Shown here: positions 1 to 7,484 of the stretch, piece after piece | Layout of the letters: each line of letters begins with the position of its first letter | How positions within the stretch are numbered: the first letter of the stretch is position 1 | NCBI GenBank assembly: GCA_002402965.1 | Contig: DHGW01000069.1 | Location: 5,752-44,673, forward strand | Origin: Bacteroidales bacterium UBA4788 | GTDB lineage: Bacteria > Bacteroidota > Bacteroidia > Bacteroidales > VadinHA17 | Length of the DNA: 38,922 nt | Direction of reading: 5' to 3' | Notes under the pieces: model-generated | Databases searched by the model: none | Told to the model about the DNA's origin: nothing | The model's input: the letters and a program-made list of their open reading frames with translations, nothing else | Translations under genes and position numbers: made by a program

Positions 1-7
1 GAGCAAT

Positions 8-31
8 TGGCCGCAGGCCATACAGAATTGT
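8..31. repeat. REP-like hairpin element, left copy
   Basis: A perfect 5-3-5 inverted repeat (TGGCC, loop GCA, GGCCA, positions 8-20) is followed by ATTGT at 27-31. The same arrangement occurs at the right edge of the window (38898-38921): 19 of 24 positions agree and the spacing from hairpin to ATTGT is identical. This suggests an interspersed intergenic repeat family. No transposase is nearby. Confidence 0.5.
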
Positions 32-51
32 GATGCTGGTTTTTGACTGAA

Positions 52-79
52 TTGACTGGTGACTGAAGACTAGAGACTA
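52..79. repeat. degenerate heptamer tandem repeat
   Basis: Four consecutive 7-base units (TTGACTG, GTGACTG, AAGACTA, GAGACTA) run up to and overlap the stop codon of the leftward HU/SPOR gene. Bases 32-51 upstream hold a further partial copy (TTGACTG at 43-49). The units resemble those at 7451-7478. Confidence 0.5.
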
Positions 80-1216
80 CCTGCTTTTGTAGACCCAGGC
101 GCCGGTATACTCCTTCCGCACCTTCTCAAGCACCACCTTTGCTTCGTCAAGCGTCGGGAATGACTGAGCGCTGACGCGCAGATAGCCGTCCGGGCCGCCC
201 GCGAGCTCCGGGTCAAATCCCTGCCTGCGGAGCTTTTCAACCATTGTAAGGGCATTCTCCTCACCCTGGAAGCTGCCAATGATAATCATGTACCGGTACT
301 CTTCAACCACCACTGCCGGCGTGCTCCTGACGGGAACCCGGACGGGAGTGGCTTCCGGCACGGCTGAAGGTGCAACTTCATGTGTGATTTCACGTGCTGC
401 TTCATGTGTGACATCACGTTTGACTGCTTGTACGGTGTCAGGCGCGGCTGAAGTTGGGACTTCAGGTATAACCTCAGATGTGACTTCAGTGGAGGACACA
501 GGTGGGGTCTTAACATCGGATTCAATCTTATCCGTAACCGGATATTCTGCCGAACCGGATGCTTTCTCAGCCTCTATCTGTTCGCGGTTGAACTCAAGCT
601 CTACCCTTGCCAGCGGGTTGAGGTTGGACTCCTCCACGTTGCTCCTGAAGATGCGGTCATTGAACGGCACCAGGGCAAGAGCGATCAGTATAGGCCCTAT
701 CACGGCAGCCCTGGCAAGCAGGCTTCTCATTGTCGGCTGGCTCATAGCATGGTCATGACGTTTCTCAAGCGCCTTCTTCCTTACATCAAATCCGCTCACC
801 GGCTGACGGTAATAGGCACTGAGACCATACGAGGAGAGAAGGTAATTGACTGTCAGGTCCGGCTCAAAGATAATAGCCCTCTCATAATTCAGCGTAAAGG
901 TGCCAAGAAGGTCAATCGTCACCGGTTTGTCGGCCATGATTTTTATTCTCAGGTCCTCCGACCATTCCTTCACAATTTCACGCGCACTGACGTACCCGAC
1001 AGCCATGACCGAAGAGATGTGACCTATAAGCAGACCGTCATTACCTGTGAGGTGACGGTTGAAGGTTATCTTCCTTGAGGGGGGCTCGAGAAGTCCCTCT
1101 TTCCGGTCGGTACGGGCAGGGAAATAGTTCCCGATGAACGCACCAAACCCAGGAACAATGACGCAGTCATGCCTGAAAAGAAGTTCCCTGATGTATCCGC
1201 TGATATCCCTCGCCAT
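77..1216 (-). CDS. HU-CCDC81-type and SPOR domain membrane protein
   Basis: A 379-residue protein with three parts. Residues 1 to about 140 resemble the paired HU/IHF-fold (CCDC81-like) domains of Bacteroidota, with a GFGAFIGNY motif near 23-31 and LLGTFTLNYE near 103-112. One hydrophobic segment lies at about 167-184. A Pro/Val/Thr-rich linker with VTHE/ITHE repeats (240-300) leads to a C-terminal SPOR domain (about 306-379) that starts YMIIIGSF and ends WVYKSR. SPOR domains bind denuded septal peptidoglycan. The predicted topology puts the HU-fold part in the cytoplasm and SPOR in the periplasm, so the protein may link an internal partner or DNA to the division site; that is inference. The start at 1216 (MARDISGYI) is preferred over an in-frame upstream ATG at 1354 because the extra 46 residues look non-coding and run into the promoter region of the divergent operon. 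Confidence 0.85.
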   Translation of the reverse strand: MARDISGYIRELLFRHDCVIVPGFGAFIGNYFPARTDRKEGLLEPPSRKITFNRHLTGNDGLLIGHISSVMAVGYVSAREIVKEWSEDLRIKIMADKPVTIDLLGTFTLNYERAIIFEPDLTVNYLLSSYGLSAYYRQPVSGFDVRKKALEKRHDHAMSQPTMRSLLARAAVIGPILIALALVPFNDRIFRSNVEESNLNPLARVELEFNREQIEAEKASGSAEYPVTDKIESDVKTPPVSSTEVTSEVIPEVPTSAAPDTVQAVKRDVTHEAAREITHEVAPSAVPEATPVRVPVRSTPAVVVEEYRYMIIIGSFQGEENALTMVEKLRRQGFDPELAGGPDGYLRVSAQSFPTLDEAKVVLEKVRKEYTGAWVYKSR

Positions 1217-1233
1217 GTATAGCCAATAATGAA

Positions 1234-1241
1234 CAAAGATA
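1234..1241 (-). promoter_or_regulatory. candidate -7 box for the HU/SPOR gene
   Basis: On the minus strand this reads TATCTTTG, an exact match to the Bacteroidota -7 consensus TAnnTTTG, 17 bases upstream of the start codon. No clear TTG -33 element is seen at the expected distance. Confidence 0.45.
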
Positions 1242-1290
1242 AAAAAGAAAACCGGGTTCTCCTCCGGAAAAAGGGTTAAATAAAATCCAT

Positions 1291-1298
1291 TATCTTCG
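1291..1298 (+). promoter_or_regulatory. candidate -7 box for the wbp operon
   Basis: TATCTTCG matches TAnnTTTG at seven of eight positions and lies 22 bases before the wbpE start. No convincing -33 TTG is visible, so this is tentative. Confidence 0.35.
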
Positions 1299-1320
1299 CT
1301 TTCAAGAGAGCACACTGCAG

Positions 1321-2448
1321 ATGAAAAAGATAGAGATGGTTGACCTCCGGTCACAGTATGAACGGCTGAAAGCTGATATTGATAATGCTGTGGCAGGAGT
1401 GATCAGCTCCACCGCCTTCATCAAGGGTCCTGACGTGCGGCTCTTCGAGGAGGAGCTTCAGCGTTACCTCGGTATCCGTCATGTCATCTCCTGCGCCAAC
1501 GGCACCGATGCTCTCCGGATCGCCATGATGGCGCTGGGACTCAAGCCAGGTGACGAGGTGATAACCACCAACTTCACCTTCATTGCCACCGTTGAGGTAA
1601 TAGAGCTTCTCGGCCTGAAGACAGTGCTGGTCGAGCCCGATCCCGGTACCTTCAACATAAGCGTTGAAGCTATCCGCAAGGCCATCACCCCTCGCACCAG
1701 GGCAATAGTACCGGTGCATCTCTTCGGGCAGTGCGCCGGCATGGAGCCGATACAGGCACTGGCAAGGGAACACGGCATACATATCATAGAGGATGTCGCC
1801 CAGGCCACCGGAGCTGTTTACCGTTTCAGCGACGGCACGGAGAAGAAGGCAGGCACCATGGGAGCCATAGGCTGTACATCGTTCTTCCCGTCGAAGAACC
1901 TTGGCTGTTATGGCGACGGCGGGGCACTCTTCACCGACAACGACGAACTGGCTGTGCTCATAAGGAGCATCACAAACCACGGCATGAAGGTGAGGTACTA
2001 TCATGACAACATTGGAGTCAACTCGCGCCTTGACACTATACAGGCTGCCATCCTCAGGGTCAAGCTGCGCCACCTCGACGAGTTCAACGAGTCGCGCCGC
2101 AGCGCTGCAGCTTACTATGACAGGGAGCTGTCAGGCCTTCCCGGCATCACCGTTCCGGAGAGAACCCCGGCTTCAACACATATCTTCCACCAGTATACGC
2201 TCAGGATAAGCGGCGGTGAACGCAACAGCCTGCGGGAGTGTCTTGAGAACGAAGGGATACCTGCAATGATCTACTACCCCGTGCCCCTTCATATGCAGAA
2301 AGCATACCTTCACCTGGGTTATCAGCCCGATGATTTCCCGGTGACCTCACGCCTCTCCGGCGAGGTGCTCTCCCTCCCCATGCACACTGAGCTGGACGAG
2401 GAGCAGCTCGCCTACATCACCGGGTGCATCAGGTCAAAATTCAACTGA
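1321..2448 (+). CDS. wbpE: DegT/DnrJ/EryC1 aminotransferase (WbpE/WlbC-like)
   Basis: A 375-residue PLP-dependent sugar aminotransferase. The Schiff-base lysine is K192 in FFPSKNLGCYGDGG, and D158 in IIEDVAQATGA is the expected PLP-nitrogen contact. In the UDP-2,3-diacetamido-glucuronate pathway this enzyme transfers an amino group to the 3-keto sugar made by the WbpB-type dehydrogenase. The assignment to that pathway rests on the next three genes, which supply the acetyltransferase, the 3-dehydrogenase and the 6-dehydrogenase. Length is normal for the family. It is the first gene of a rightward operon, with 6 bases between its stop and the next start. The exact substrate is inferred from context, since DegT enzymes act on many keto-sugars. 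Confidence 0.85.
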   Translation: MKKIEMVDLRSQYERLKADIDNAVAGVISSTAFIKGPDVRLFEEELQRYLGIRHVISCANGTDALRIAMMALGLKPGDEVITTNFTFIATVEVIELLGLKTVLVEPDPGTFNISVEAIRKAITPRTRAIVPVHLFGQCAGMEPIQALAREHGIHIIEDVAQATGAVYRFSDGTEKKAGTMGAIGCTSFFPSKNLGCYGDGGALFTDNDELAVLIRSITNHGMKVRYYHDNIGVNSRLDTIQAAILRVKLRHLDEFNESRRSAAAYYDRELSGLPGITVPERTPASTHIFHQYTLRISGGERNSLRECLENEGIPAMIYYPVPLHMQKAYLHLGYQPDDFPVTSRLSGEVLSLPMHTELDEEQLAYITGCIRSKFN

Positions 2449-2454
2449 AAAAAG

Positions 2455-3033
2455 ATGGAGAAAGAATACTACGCAAACGAGACTGCAGTGATTGATGAGG
2501 GCTGCACCATTGGCCGCGGAACAAAAATATGGCACTTCAGTCACATCATGAAGGATGCCGTCATCGGCGAGAAGTGCAACATAGGCCAGAATGTGGTCGT
2601 CTCACCGGGTGTTATCCTCGGAAATAATGTCAAGGTCCAGAACAATGTATCCATCTATACAGGAGTTATATGTGAGGACGATGTATTCCTGGGACCGTCG
2701 ATGGTTTTCACCAACATAACAAACCCGCGCAGCGCCATTATCAGGCGTGACCAGTATGTCACCACCCTGGTCAGGCGGGGGGCCTCAGTCGGCGCCAACG
2801 CCACAATCGTGTGCGGCAATGAGATAGGCAGGTATGCCCTGATCGGAGCCGGGACGGTGATAACCAGGCCGGTGAAGCCTTACGCCCTCGTGGTGGGTAA
2901 CCCCGGCAGGCAGACAGGATGGGTCTCCGAATACGGACACAAACTCATCTTCGATGACGGCGGAATAGCCGTCTGCCCCGAGAGCGGCCGGAAATACAGG
3001 CTGTCCGAAGGGGAGGTGACAGAAATTATTTAA
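2455..3033 (+). CDS. wbpD: UDP-3-amino-sugar N-acetyltransferase (WbpD/WlbB-like)
   Basis: A 192-residue left-handed beta-helix protein. Hexapeptide-repeat turns run from about residue 10 to 150 (for example IGEKCNIGQNVVVSPG and VGANATIVCGNEIG), and the trimeric-acetyltransferase ending is VVGNPGRQTGWVSEYG. The C-terminal CPESGRKYRL segment is typical of the WbpD/WlbB group. The predicted reaction is acetyl-CoA-dependent acetylation of the 3-amino group of the UDP-amino-uronic acid, producing the 2,3-diacetamido sugar. It follows the aminotransferase by 6 bases. QdtC-type acetyltransferases of dTDP-sugars are related, but the neighbours favour the uronic-acid pathway. Confidence 0.85.
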   Translation: MEKEYYANETAVIDEGCTIGRGTKIWHFSHIMKDAVIGEKCNIGQNVVVSPGVILGNNVKVQNNVSIYTGVICEDDVFLGPSMVFTNITNPRSAIIRRDQYVTTLVRRGASVGANATIVCGNEIGRYALIGAGTVITRPVKPYALVVGNPGRQTGWVSEYGHKLIFDDGGIAVCPESGRKYRLSEGEVTEII

Positions 3034-3062
3034 CAGATTTATGCCTTTGCAAAATCATTCTT

Positions 3063-4013
3063 ATGAACAATACACCTAAGAACTTCGGTCTCATAGGCAT
3101 TGCCGGCTATATAGCCGAGCGGCACCTGAGAGCAATAAAGGACACGGGAAACCGCCTCCTTGCAAGCCTCGACAAATTCGACTGTGTGGGAAAACTGGAC
3201 AGCTACTTCCCGGAAAGCGATTTCTTTGTCGAGTTCGAGAGATTCGACAGGCACATTGACAAGCTCAAGAGAAGCGGCGTGCAGCTCGACTATGTGAGCA
3301 TCTGCTCACCCAACTACCTGCATGACTCTCACATCCGCTTCGCCCTGCGACACCAGGCTGACGCCATCTGCGAGAAGCCCGTGGTACTCAACCCCTGGAA
3401 CATCGATGCACTGCAGGAGATCGAAAAAGAGACCGGACACAGGATATTCAACATTCTGCAGCTCAGGTACCATCCTGTGATCATGGAGCTGCGTGACAGG
3501 ATCAAGGCCGCACCCGGGGGCAAGAAGCATGACATAGACCTCACCTATATAACCAGCCGCGGAAACTGGTACCACATCTCATGGAAAGGCGATGTAAACA
3601 AGTCGGGCGGCATAGCCACAAATATCGGAGTCCACTTCTTTGACATGCTTGGATGGATCTTCGGACCCGTGGTATCCAACAGGGTACACCTGCTTGAGCG
3701 CAACAAGGCATCAGGATATCTTGAGCTCGAAAACGCCCGCGTGAGATGGTTCCTGAGCATCGATGTCAATGACCTGCCCGCACCGTTGAAGGAGAAGGGG
3801 AAGAGGACATACAGGAACATCACCGTCGACGGCGAGGAGCTTGAATTCTCGGAAGGATTCACCGACCTGCACACCGTCACCTACCGCGAGATCCTTAAAG
3901 GCAATGGTTATGGCGTAGAGGATGCGCGCCAGAGCATTGAAACAGTATACCAGATAAGAAATTCGGCACTATCAGTGCTTACAGGAGAATATCACCCCCT
4001 CATAAAAAAATGA
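3063..4013 (+). CDS. wbpB: UDP-N-acetylglucosaminuronate 3-dehydrogenase (WbpB/WlbA-like)
   Basis: A 316-residue Gfo/Idh/MocA-family oxidoreductase. The N-terminal Rossmann motif is GIAGYIAERHLRAIKDTGN (residues 12-30), characteristic of the WlbA/WbpB subgroup. The dinucleotide-site EKP motif is at 104-106, and the substrate-domain GGIATNIGVHFFD supplies H191 and D194. WlbA/WbpB oxidises the 3-hydroxyl of UDP-GlcNAcA with NAD+, and the keto product is the substrate of the aminotransferase encoded first in the operon. The stop overlaps the next start by four bases (ATGA), which indicates translational coupling to wbpA. The order E-D-B-A is opposite to the biochemical order A-B-E-D. Confidence 0.87.
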   Translation: MNNTPKNFGLIGIAGYIAERHLRAIKDTGNRLLASLDKFDCVGKLDSYFPESDFFVEFERFDRHIDKLKRSGVQLDYVSICSPNYLHDSHIRFALRHQADAICEKPVVLNPWNIDALQEIEKETGHRIFNILQLRYHPVIMELRDRIKAAPGGKKHDIDLTYITSRGNWYHISWKGDVNKSGGIATNIGVHFFDMLGWIFGPVVSNRVHLLERNKASGYLELENARVRWFLSIDVNDLPAPLKEKGKRTYRNITVDGEELEFSEGFTDLHTVTYREILKGNGYGVEDARQSIETVYQIRNSALSVLTGEYHPLIKK

Positions 4014-5305
4014 ATATGTACGATAAACTTGTAAACAGGGAGACAAAACTTTCCCTCATCGGCCTCGGATATGTAGGTCTTCCCATTGCCCTCGAATTTG
4101 CCAGAAAAATCAGCGTGGTTGGTTTTGATATCAGGCCTGACCGCGTGGAGCTGATGAAAAAGGGGATTGATCCCAGCAATGAGCTTGATCATGAGGCATT
4201 TGCCGGAACGGATATAAAATATACCGCCGATCCAGCGGACCTGCGCGAGGCATCATTCCATATCATCGCTGTTCCCACACCGGTGACAAGGCACAACCTG
4301 CCTGACCTTGAGCCTGTGCTAAAGGCCTCAGAGACAGTGGGACGCATCCTGAAGAAGGGCGACTACGTGGTATATGAATCAACCGTCTACCCGGGCTGCA
4401 CTGAGGAGGAGTGCATCCCGGTTCTGGAAAGATACTCCGGTCTGAAATGCCCGGCAGATTTCAAGGTGGGTTTCTCACCCGAACGCATCAACCCGGGGGA
4501 TAAAAACCATACCCTTACCAAAATCGTTAAGGTGACCAGCGGCTGCGATGCCGAATCGGCCGAAAACATAGCCAGAACCTATGAGATGATCATAGGAGCC
4601 GGCGTGCACCGCGCTTCATCGATAAAGGTTGCCGAGGCTGCCAAGATCATCGAAAACACGCAGCGCGACATAAACATCGCCTTCATGAACGAACTCTCCA
4701 TCATCTTTAACCGGATGGGAATCAACACATACGAGGTGCTCGAGGCCGCGGGAACAAAGTGGAACTTCCTGAAGTTCTACCCCGGACTTGTCGGCGGCCA
4801 TTGCATCGGCGTCGACCCCTACTACCTTTCATATAAGGCCAAGGCCATGGGATATCACCCGCAGATGATAGACTCCGGCAGGTTCACAAATGACAGCATG
4901 GGAGCCTACGCCGGAAAGGAGACAGTGAAAAAGCTCATCGCAGCCCACAAGAGTCCAGACAGGTCACGGGTGCTGGTGATGGGCATGACATTCAAGGAGG
5001 ATGTAACCGATATCCGCAACTCGAAAGTGATTGACGTGGTGAATGAGCTGCGTGACTTCGGTGTGGAGGTGGATGTAATCGACCCGGGAGCATCACCGGA
5101 AGAGGTGAAACATGAATACGGCATAGACCTGAAGAAGCAGCCCGAAGGAAAATATGACGCCATCATAGTGGCCGTGGCACATAAGGAGTATCGTAACCTT
5201 GAGGAAAAACACTTCCTTGATCTGCTCAATGAGAAGGGCATACTGGCAGACCTGAAGGGCCTCTTCAGGAACAGGATGAAGTGGCTGACATACTGGAGTC
5301 TGTGA
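4010..5305 (+). CDS. wbpA: UDP-N-acetyl-D-glucosamine 6-dehydrogenase (WbpA/TviB family)
   Basis: A 431-residue nucleotide-sugar dehydrogenase of the UDP-glucose/GDP-mannose dehydrogenase family. The NAD motif GLGYVGLP is at residues 18-25, the EST(V)YPG loop is near 123-129, and the catalytic cysteine is C265 in GGHCIGVDPYYL. The central KVAEAAKIIENTQRD helix and the C-terminal UDP-binding domain (VLVMGMTFKEDVTDIRNS) are intact. It is predicted to oxidise C6 of UDP-GlcNAc to UDP-GlcNAcA, the first step of the diacetamido-uronate pathway. A second ATG two codons downstream (4016) is an alternative start. The stop and the galE start share one base (TGATG). UDP-ManNAc dehydrogenase (WecC) is a close alternative, but the wbpB/D/E partners favour GlcNAc. 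Confidence 0.88.
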   Translation: MNMYDKLVNRETKLSLIGLGYVGLPIALEFARKISVVGFDIRPDRVELMKKGIDPSNELDHEAFAGTDIKYTADPADLREASFHIIAVPTPVTRHNLPDLEPVLKASETVGRILKKGDYVVYESTVYPGCTEEECIPVLERYSGLKCPADFKVGFSPERINPGDKNHTLTKIVKVTSGCDAESAENIARTYEMIIGAGVHRASSIKVAEAAKIIENTQRDINIAFMNELSIIFNRMGINTYEVLEAAGTKWNFLKFYPGLVGGHCIGVDPYYLSYKAKAMGYHPQMIDSGRFTNDSMGAYAGKETVKKLIAAHKSPDRSRVLVMGMTFKEDVTDIRNSKVIDVVNELRDFGVEVDVIDPGASPEEVKHEYGIDLKKQPEGKYDAIIVAVAHKEYRNLEEKHFLDLLNEKGILADLKGLFRNRMKWLTYWSL

Positions 5306-6336
5306 TGGGCAGGAAGGTAATAGTAACGGGAGGCACAGGCTACATCGGATCACACACTGTAGTTGAACTCATAACCGGCGGATTTGATGTTGTGATCATT
5401 GATAACCTGTACAACTCGGATATCTCGGTGCTGGAAGGAATCCGTTCCATCACCGGGGTCACGCCGAAGTTCTATGATTACGACCTCTGTGACAGGCAGA
5501 AGCTGGATGAGGTCTTCAGGGCAGAGGGGAAGGTTGACGCCATCATTCATTTCGCGGCTTACAAGGCCGTGGGCGAGTCGGTCAGGAAACCCCTGGAGTA
5601 CTACCGCAATAACTTCGTCTCACTGATGAACCTGCTTGAGATGATGGAGCTCCATAACACGCCGGCGCTGGTTTTCTCATCATCATGCACCGTTTACGGC
5701 CAGCCTGACGCTCTGCCGGTGACGGAGGCCTCGCCAGTGAAGGAAGCAGCCTCGCCTTATGGTTACACCAAACAGGCCGGTGAGATCATCATACGTGACA
5801 CCATGGCGGCAAGACCGTCGCAGAAGGCTGTCTCCCTCAGGTACTTCAACCCGATAGGCGCGCACCCCACCGCTTTCATCGGGGAGCTGCCGAGCGGCGT
5901 GCCTGAAAACCTGGTGCCCTACATCACCCAGACCGCCATTGGACTAAGGGATGAGCTGAAGGTCTTCGGAACCGATTATGACACTCCGGACGGATCGTGC
6001 ATACGTGACTATCTCCACGTGGTTGACCTGGCAAAGGCACACGTGAAAGCGCTGCAGAGACTGCTTGAGGGTGAAAGCAAAGCCAACTACGAGGTTTTCA
6101 ACCTCGGCATGGGCAAAGGCGTAACGGTGCTTGAGGCGATTGCTGCCTTTGAGAAGGCCACCGGGGTTAAGCTGAAGTATAGTATCACCGGCCGCAGGGC
6201 AGGCGACATAGAAAAGATCTGGGCAGACCCCTCGCTGGCCAACAGGGTGCTGGGCTGGAAGACGGAGATAAGCATCGAGGAGGCCATGGAGACCGCATGG
6301 CGCTGGGAAAACAGGCTGAAGAACAAGGAATCATGA
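5305..6336 (+). CDS. galE: UDP-glucose/UDP-N-acetylglucosamine 4-epimerase
   Basis: A 343-residue short-chain dehydrogenase-type epimerase. The NAD motif GGTGYIG is at residues 9-15, FSSSCTVYGQP is near 124-133, and the YxxxK pair is Y152/K156 in SPYGYTKQ. The RYFNPIGAHP segment and the late SYDTPDGSCIRDYLHV-type stretch (here YDTPDGSCIRDYLHVVDLA) are typical of GalE. It interconverts UDP-Glc and UDP-Gal, and possibly their N-acetyl forms. ATG 5305 is chosen because it overlaps the wbpA stop as TGATG and gives the standard GalE N-terminus; an in-frame GTG at 5281 would add eight residues. It is coupled to rfbB by an ATGA overlap. Confidence 0.92.
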   Translation: MGRKVIVTGGTGYIGSHTVVELITGGFDVVIIDNLYNSDISVLEGIRSITGVTPKFYDYDLCDRQKLDEVFRAEGKVDAIIHFAAYKAVGESVRKPLEYYRNNFVSLMNLLEMMELHNTPALVFSSSCTVYGQPDALPVTEASPVKEAASPYGYTKQAGEIIIRDTMAARPSQKAVSLRYFNPIGAHPTAFIGELPSGVPENLVPYITQTAIGLRDELKVFGTDYDTPDGSCIRDYLHVVDLAKAHVKALQRLLEGESKANYEVFNLGMGKGVTVLEAIAAFEKATGVKLKYSITGRRAGDIEKIWADPSLANRVLGWKTEISIEEAMETAWRWENRLKNKES

Positions 6337-7388
6337 AAAGAACCATACTCATCACCGGCGGGGCTGGCTTTATCGGATCACACGTCATCAGGCGCTTTGT
6401 GAAAAAGTACTCTGACTATACAATAGTGAACGCGGACAATCTCACCTACGCCGGAAACCTGGGAAATCTCACTGACATTGACAGGGAGCCAAACTATAAA
6501 TTCCGAAAGGTGGACATAGTTGACAAGAAAGCAGTGAGTGCCCTGTTCGACGAGTTCAGGTTTGACGGAGTCATACACCTCGCCGCCGAGTCACACGTTG
6601 ACAGGTCAATCACCTCCCCTGACGAGTTCATCCTTACCAACATACTCGGCACGGTCAACCTGCTGGCCGCATTCCGCGATGTCAAACCGGAATCAGACGC
6701 AGCCAGACTCTTCTATCACATCTCAACCGACGAGGTATACGGCTCGCTGGAGCACGGTGGATTCTTCACCGAACAGACACCATATGATCCGCGAAGTCCC
6801 TATTCAGCTTCCAAGGCCAGCTCCGATCACATGGTGAGGGCATTCGGCAATACCTACAAGCTGCCCTTCGTGATATCTAACTGCTCCAACAACTACGGAC
6901 CGAACCAGTTTCCGGAGAAACTCATACCACTGACCATCAATAATATAAAGAGCAAGAGGCAGATTCCCGTATACGGAAAGGGTGAGAATATACGTGACTG
7001 GCTTTATGTTGAGGATCATGCTGCGGCCATCGATGTCATCTTCCATAAGGGCAACCCGGGTGAGACGTACAACGTTGGAGGCGACAACGAGTGGAAGAAC
7101 ATCGACCTTGTCAGGCTGATGTGCAGTATCATGGACAGGAAGCTGGGCAGGAACGCCGGCAGCTCGGAGAATCTCATCACCTTCGTCACTGACCGTGCCG
7201 GCCATGACCTGCGTTATGCAATTGACAGCAGCAAGCTGCAGAAGGAGCTGGGATGGAAACCCTCGGTCACCTTTGAACAGGGGATGGAGATGACCGTAGA
7301 CTGGTACCTGGCCAATGAGAAATGGCTCGCAACCATCATCTCAGGTGACTATTCGAAGTATTACGAGGAGATGTACGGGAACCGGTAA
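6333..7388 (+). CDS. rfbB: dTDP-glucose 4,6-dehydratase
   Basis: A 351-residue RmlB/RfbB-type dehydratase. The Rossmann motif GGAGFIGSH is at residues 9-17, the TDE triad at 132-134 sits in HISTDEVYGSL, and the YxxxK pair is Y157/K161 in SPYSASKASSDHM. It converts dTDP-glucose to dTDP-4-keto-6-deoxyglucose, an early step towards dTDP-rhamnose and related deoxysugars. The partner genes rfbA, rfbC and rfbD are not in this window and must lie elsewhere if rhamnose is made. The start at 6333 overlaps the galE stop (ATGA), and a longer upstream start is not supported by the family N-terminus. It is the last gene of the sugar operon. Confidence 0.93.
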   Translation: MKRTILITGGAGFIGSHVIRRFVKKYSDYTIVNADNLTYAGNLGNLTDIDREPNYKFRKVDIVDKKAVSALFDEFRFDGVIHLAAESHVDRSITSPDEFILTNILGTVNLLAAFRDVKPESDAARLFYHISTDEVYGSLEHGGFFTEQTPYDPRSPYSASKASSDHMVRAFGNTYKLPFVISNCSNNYGPNQFPEKLIPLTINNIKSKRQIPVYGKGENIRDWLYVEDHAAAIDVIFHKGNPGETYNVGGDNEWKNIDLVRLMCSIMDRKLGRNAGSSENLITFVTDRAGHDLRYAIDSSKLQKELGWKPSVTFEQGMEMTVDWYLANEKWLATIISGDYSKYYEEMYGNR

Positions 7389-7484
7389 TATGCAGCGGGC
7401 AGGTTTGACTGCCGATTACAATTCTTGATGCCATACGGGCAACGCCACTATTGCCTATTGCCTACTGCCTATTGCCTGCCACGA
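7389..7484. other. convergent intergenic region with weak hairpin
   Basis: This separates the 3' ends of rfbB and the leftward DUF4954 gene. GGCAG (7398-7402) can pair with CTGCC (7409-7413) across a 6-base loop, a weak candidate terminator without a U-run. The rest holds the heptamer repeat listed separately. Confidence 0.35.
7451..7478. repeat. heptamer tandem repeat, four units
   Basis: Four head-to-tail 7-base units: TTGCCTA, TTGCCTA, CTGCCTA, TTGCCTG. They lie between two convergent gene ends. With the units at 52-79 they fit a loose common pattern NWGMCTR. They resemble the short tandem heptamer repeats known from other bacterial groups, but the family here is not named. Confidence 0.6.

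Noticed and set aside
1351..2073. 240-codon antisense frame across wbpE
   Set aside because: The aminotransferase on the plus strand explains the sequence fully; this is a shadow frame.
7451..7478. CRISPR array
   Set aside because: The units are 7 bases with no spacers, and no cas genes are present.
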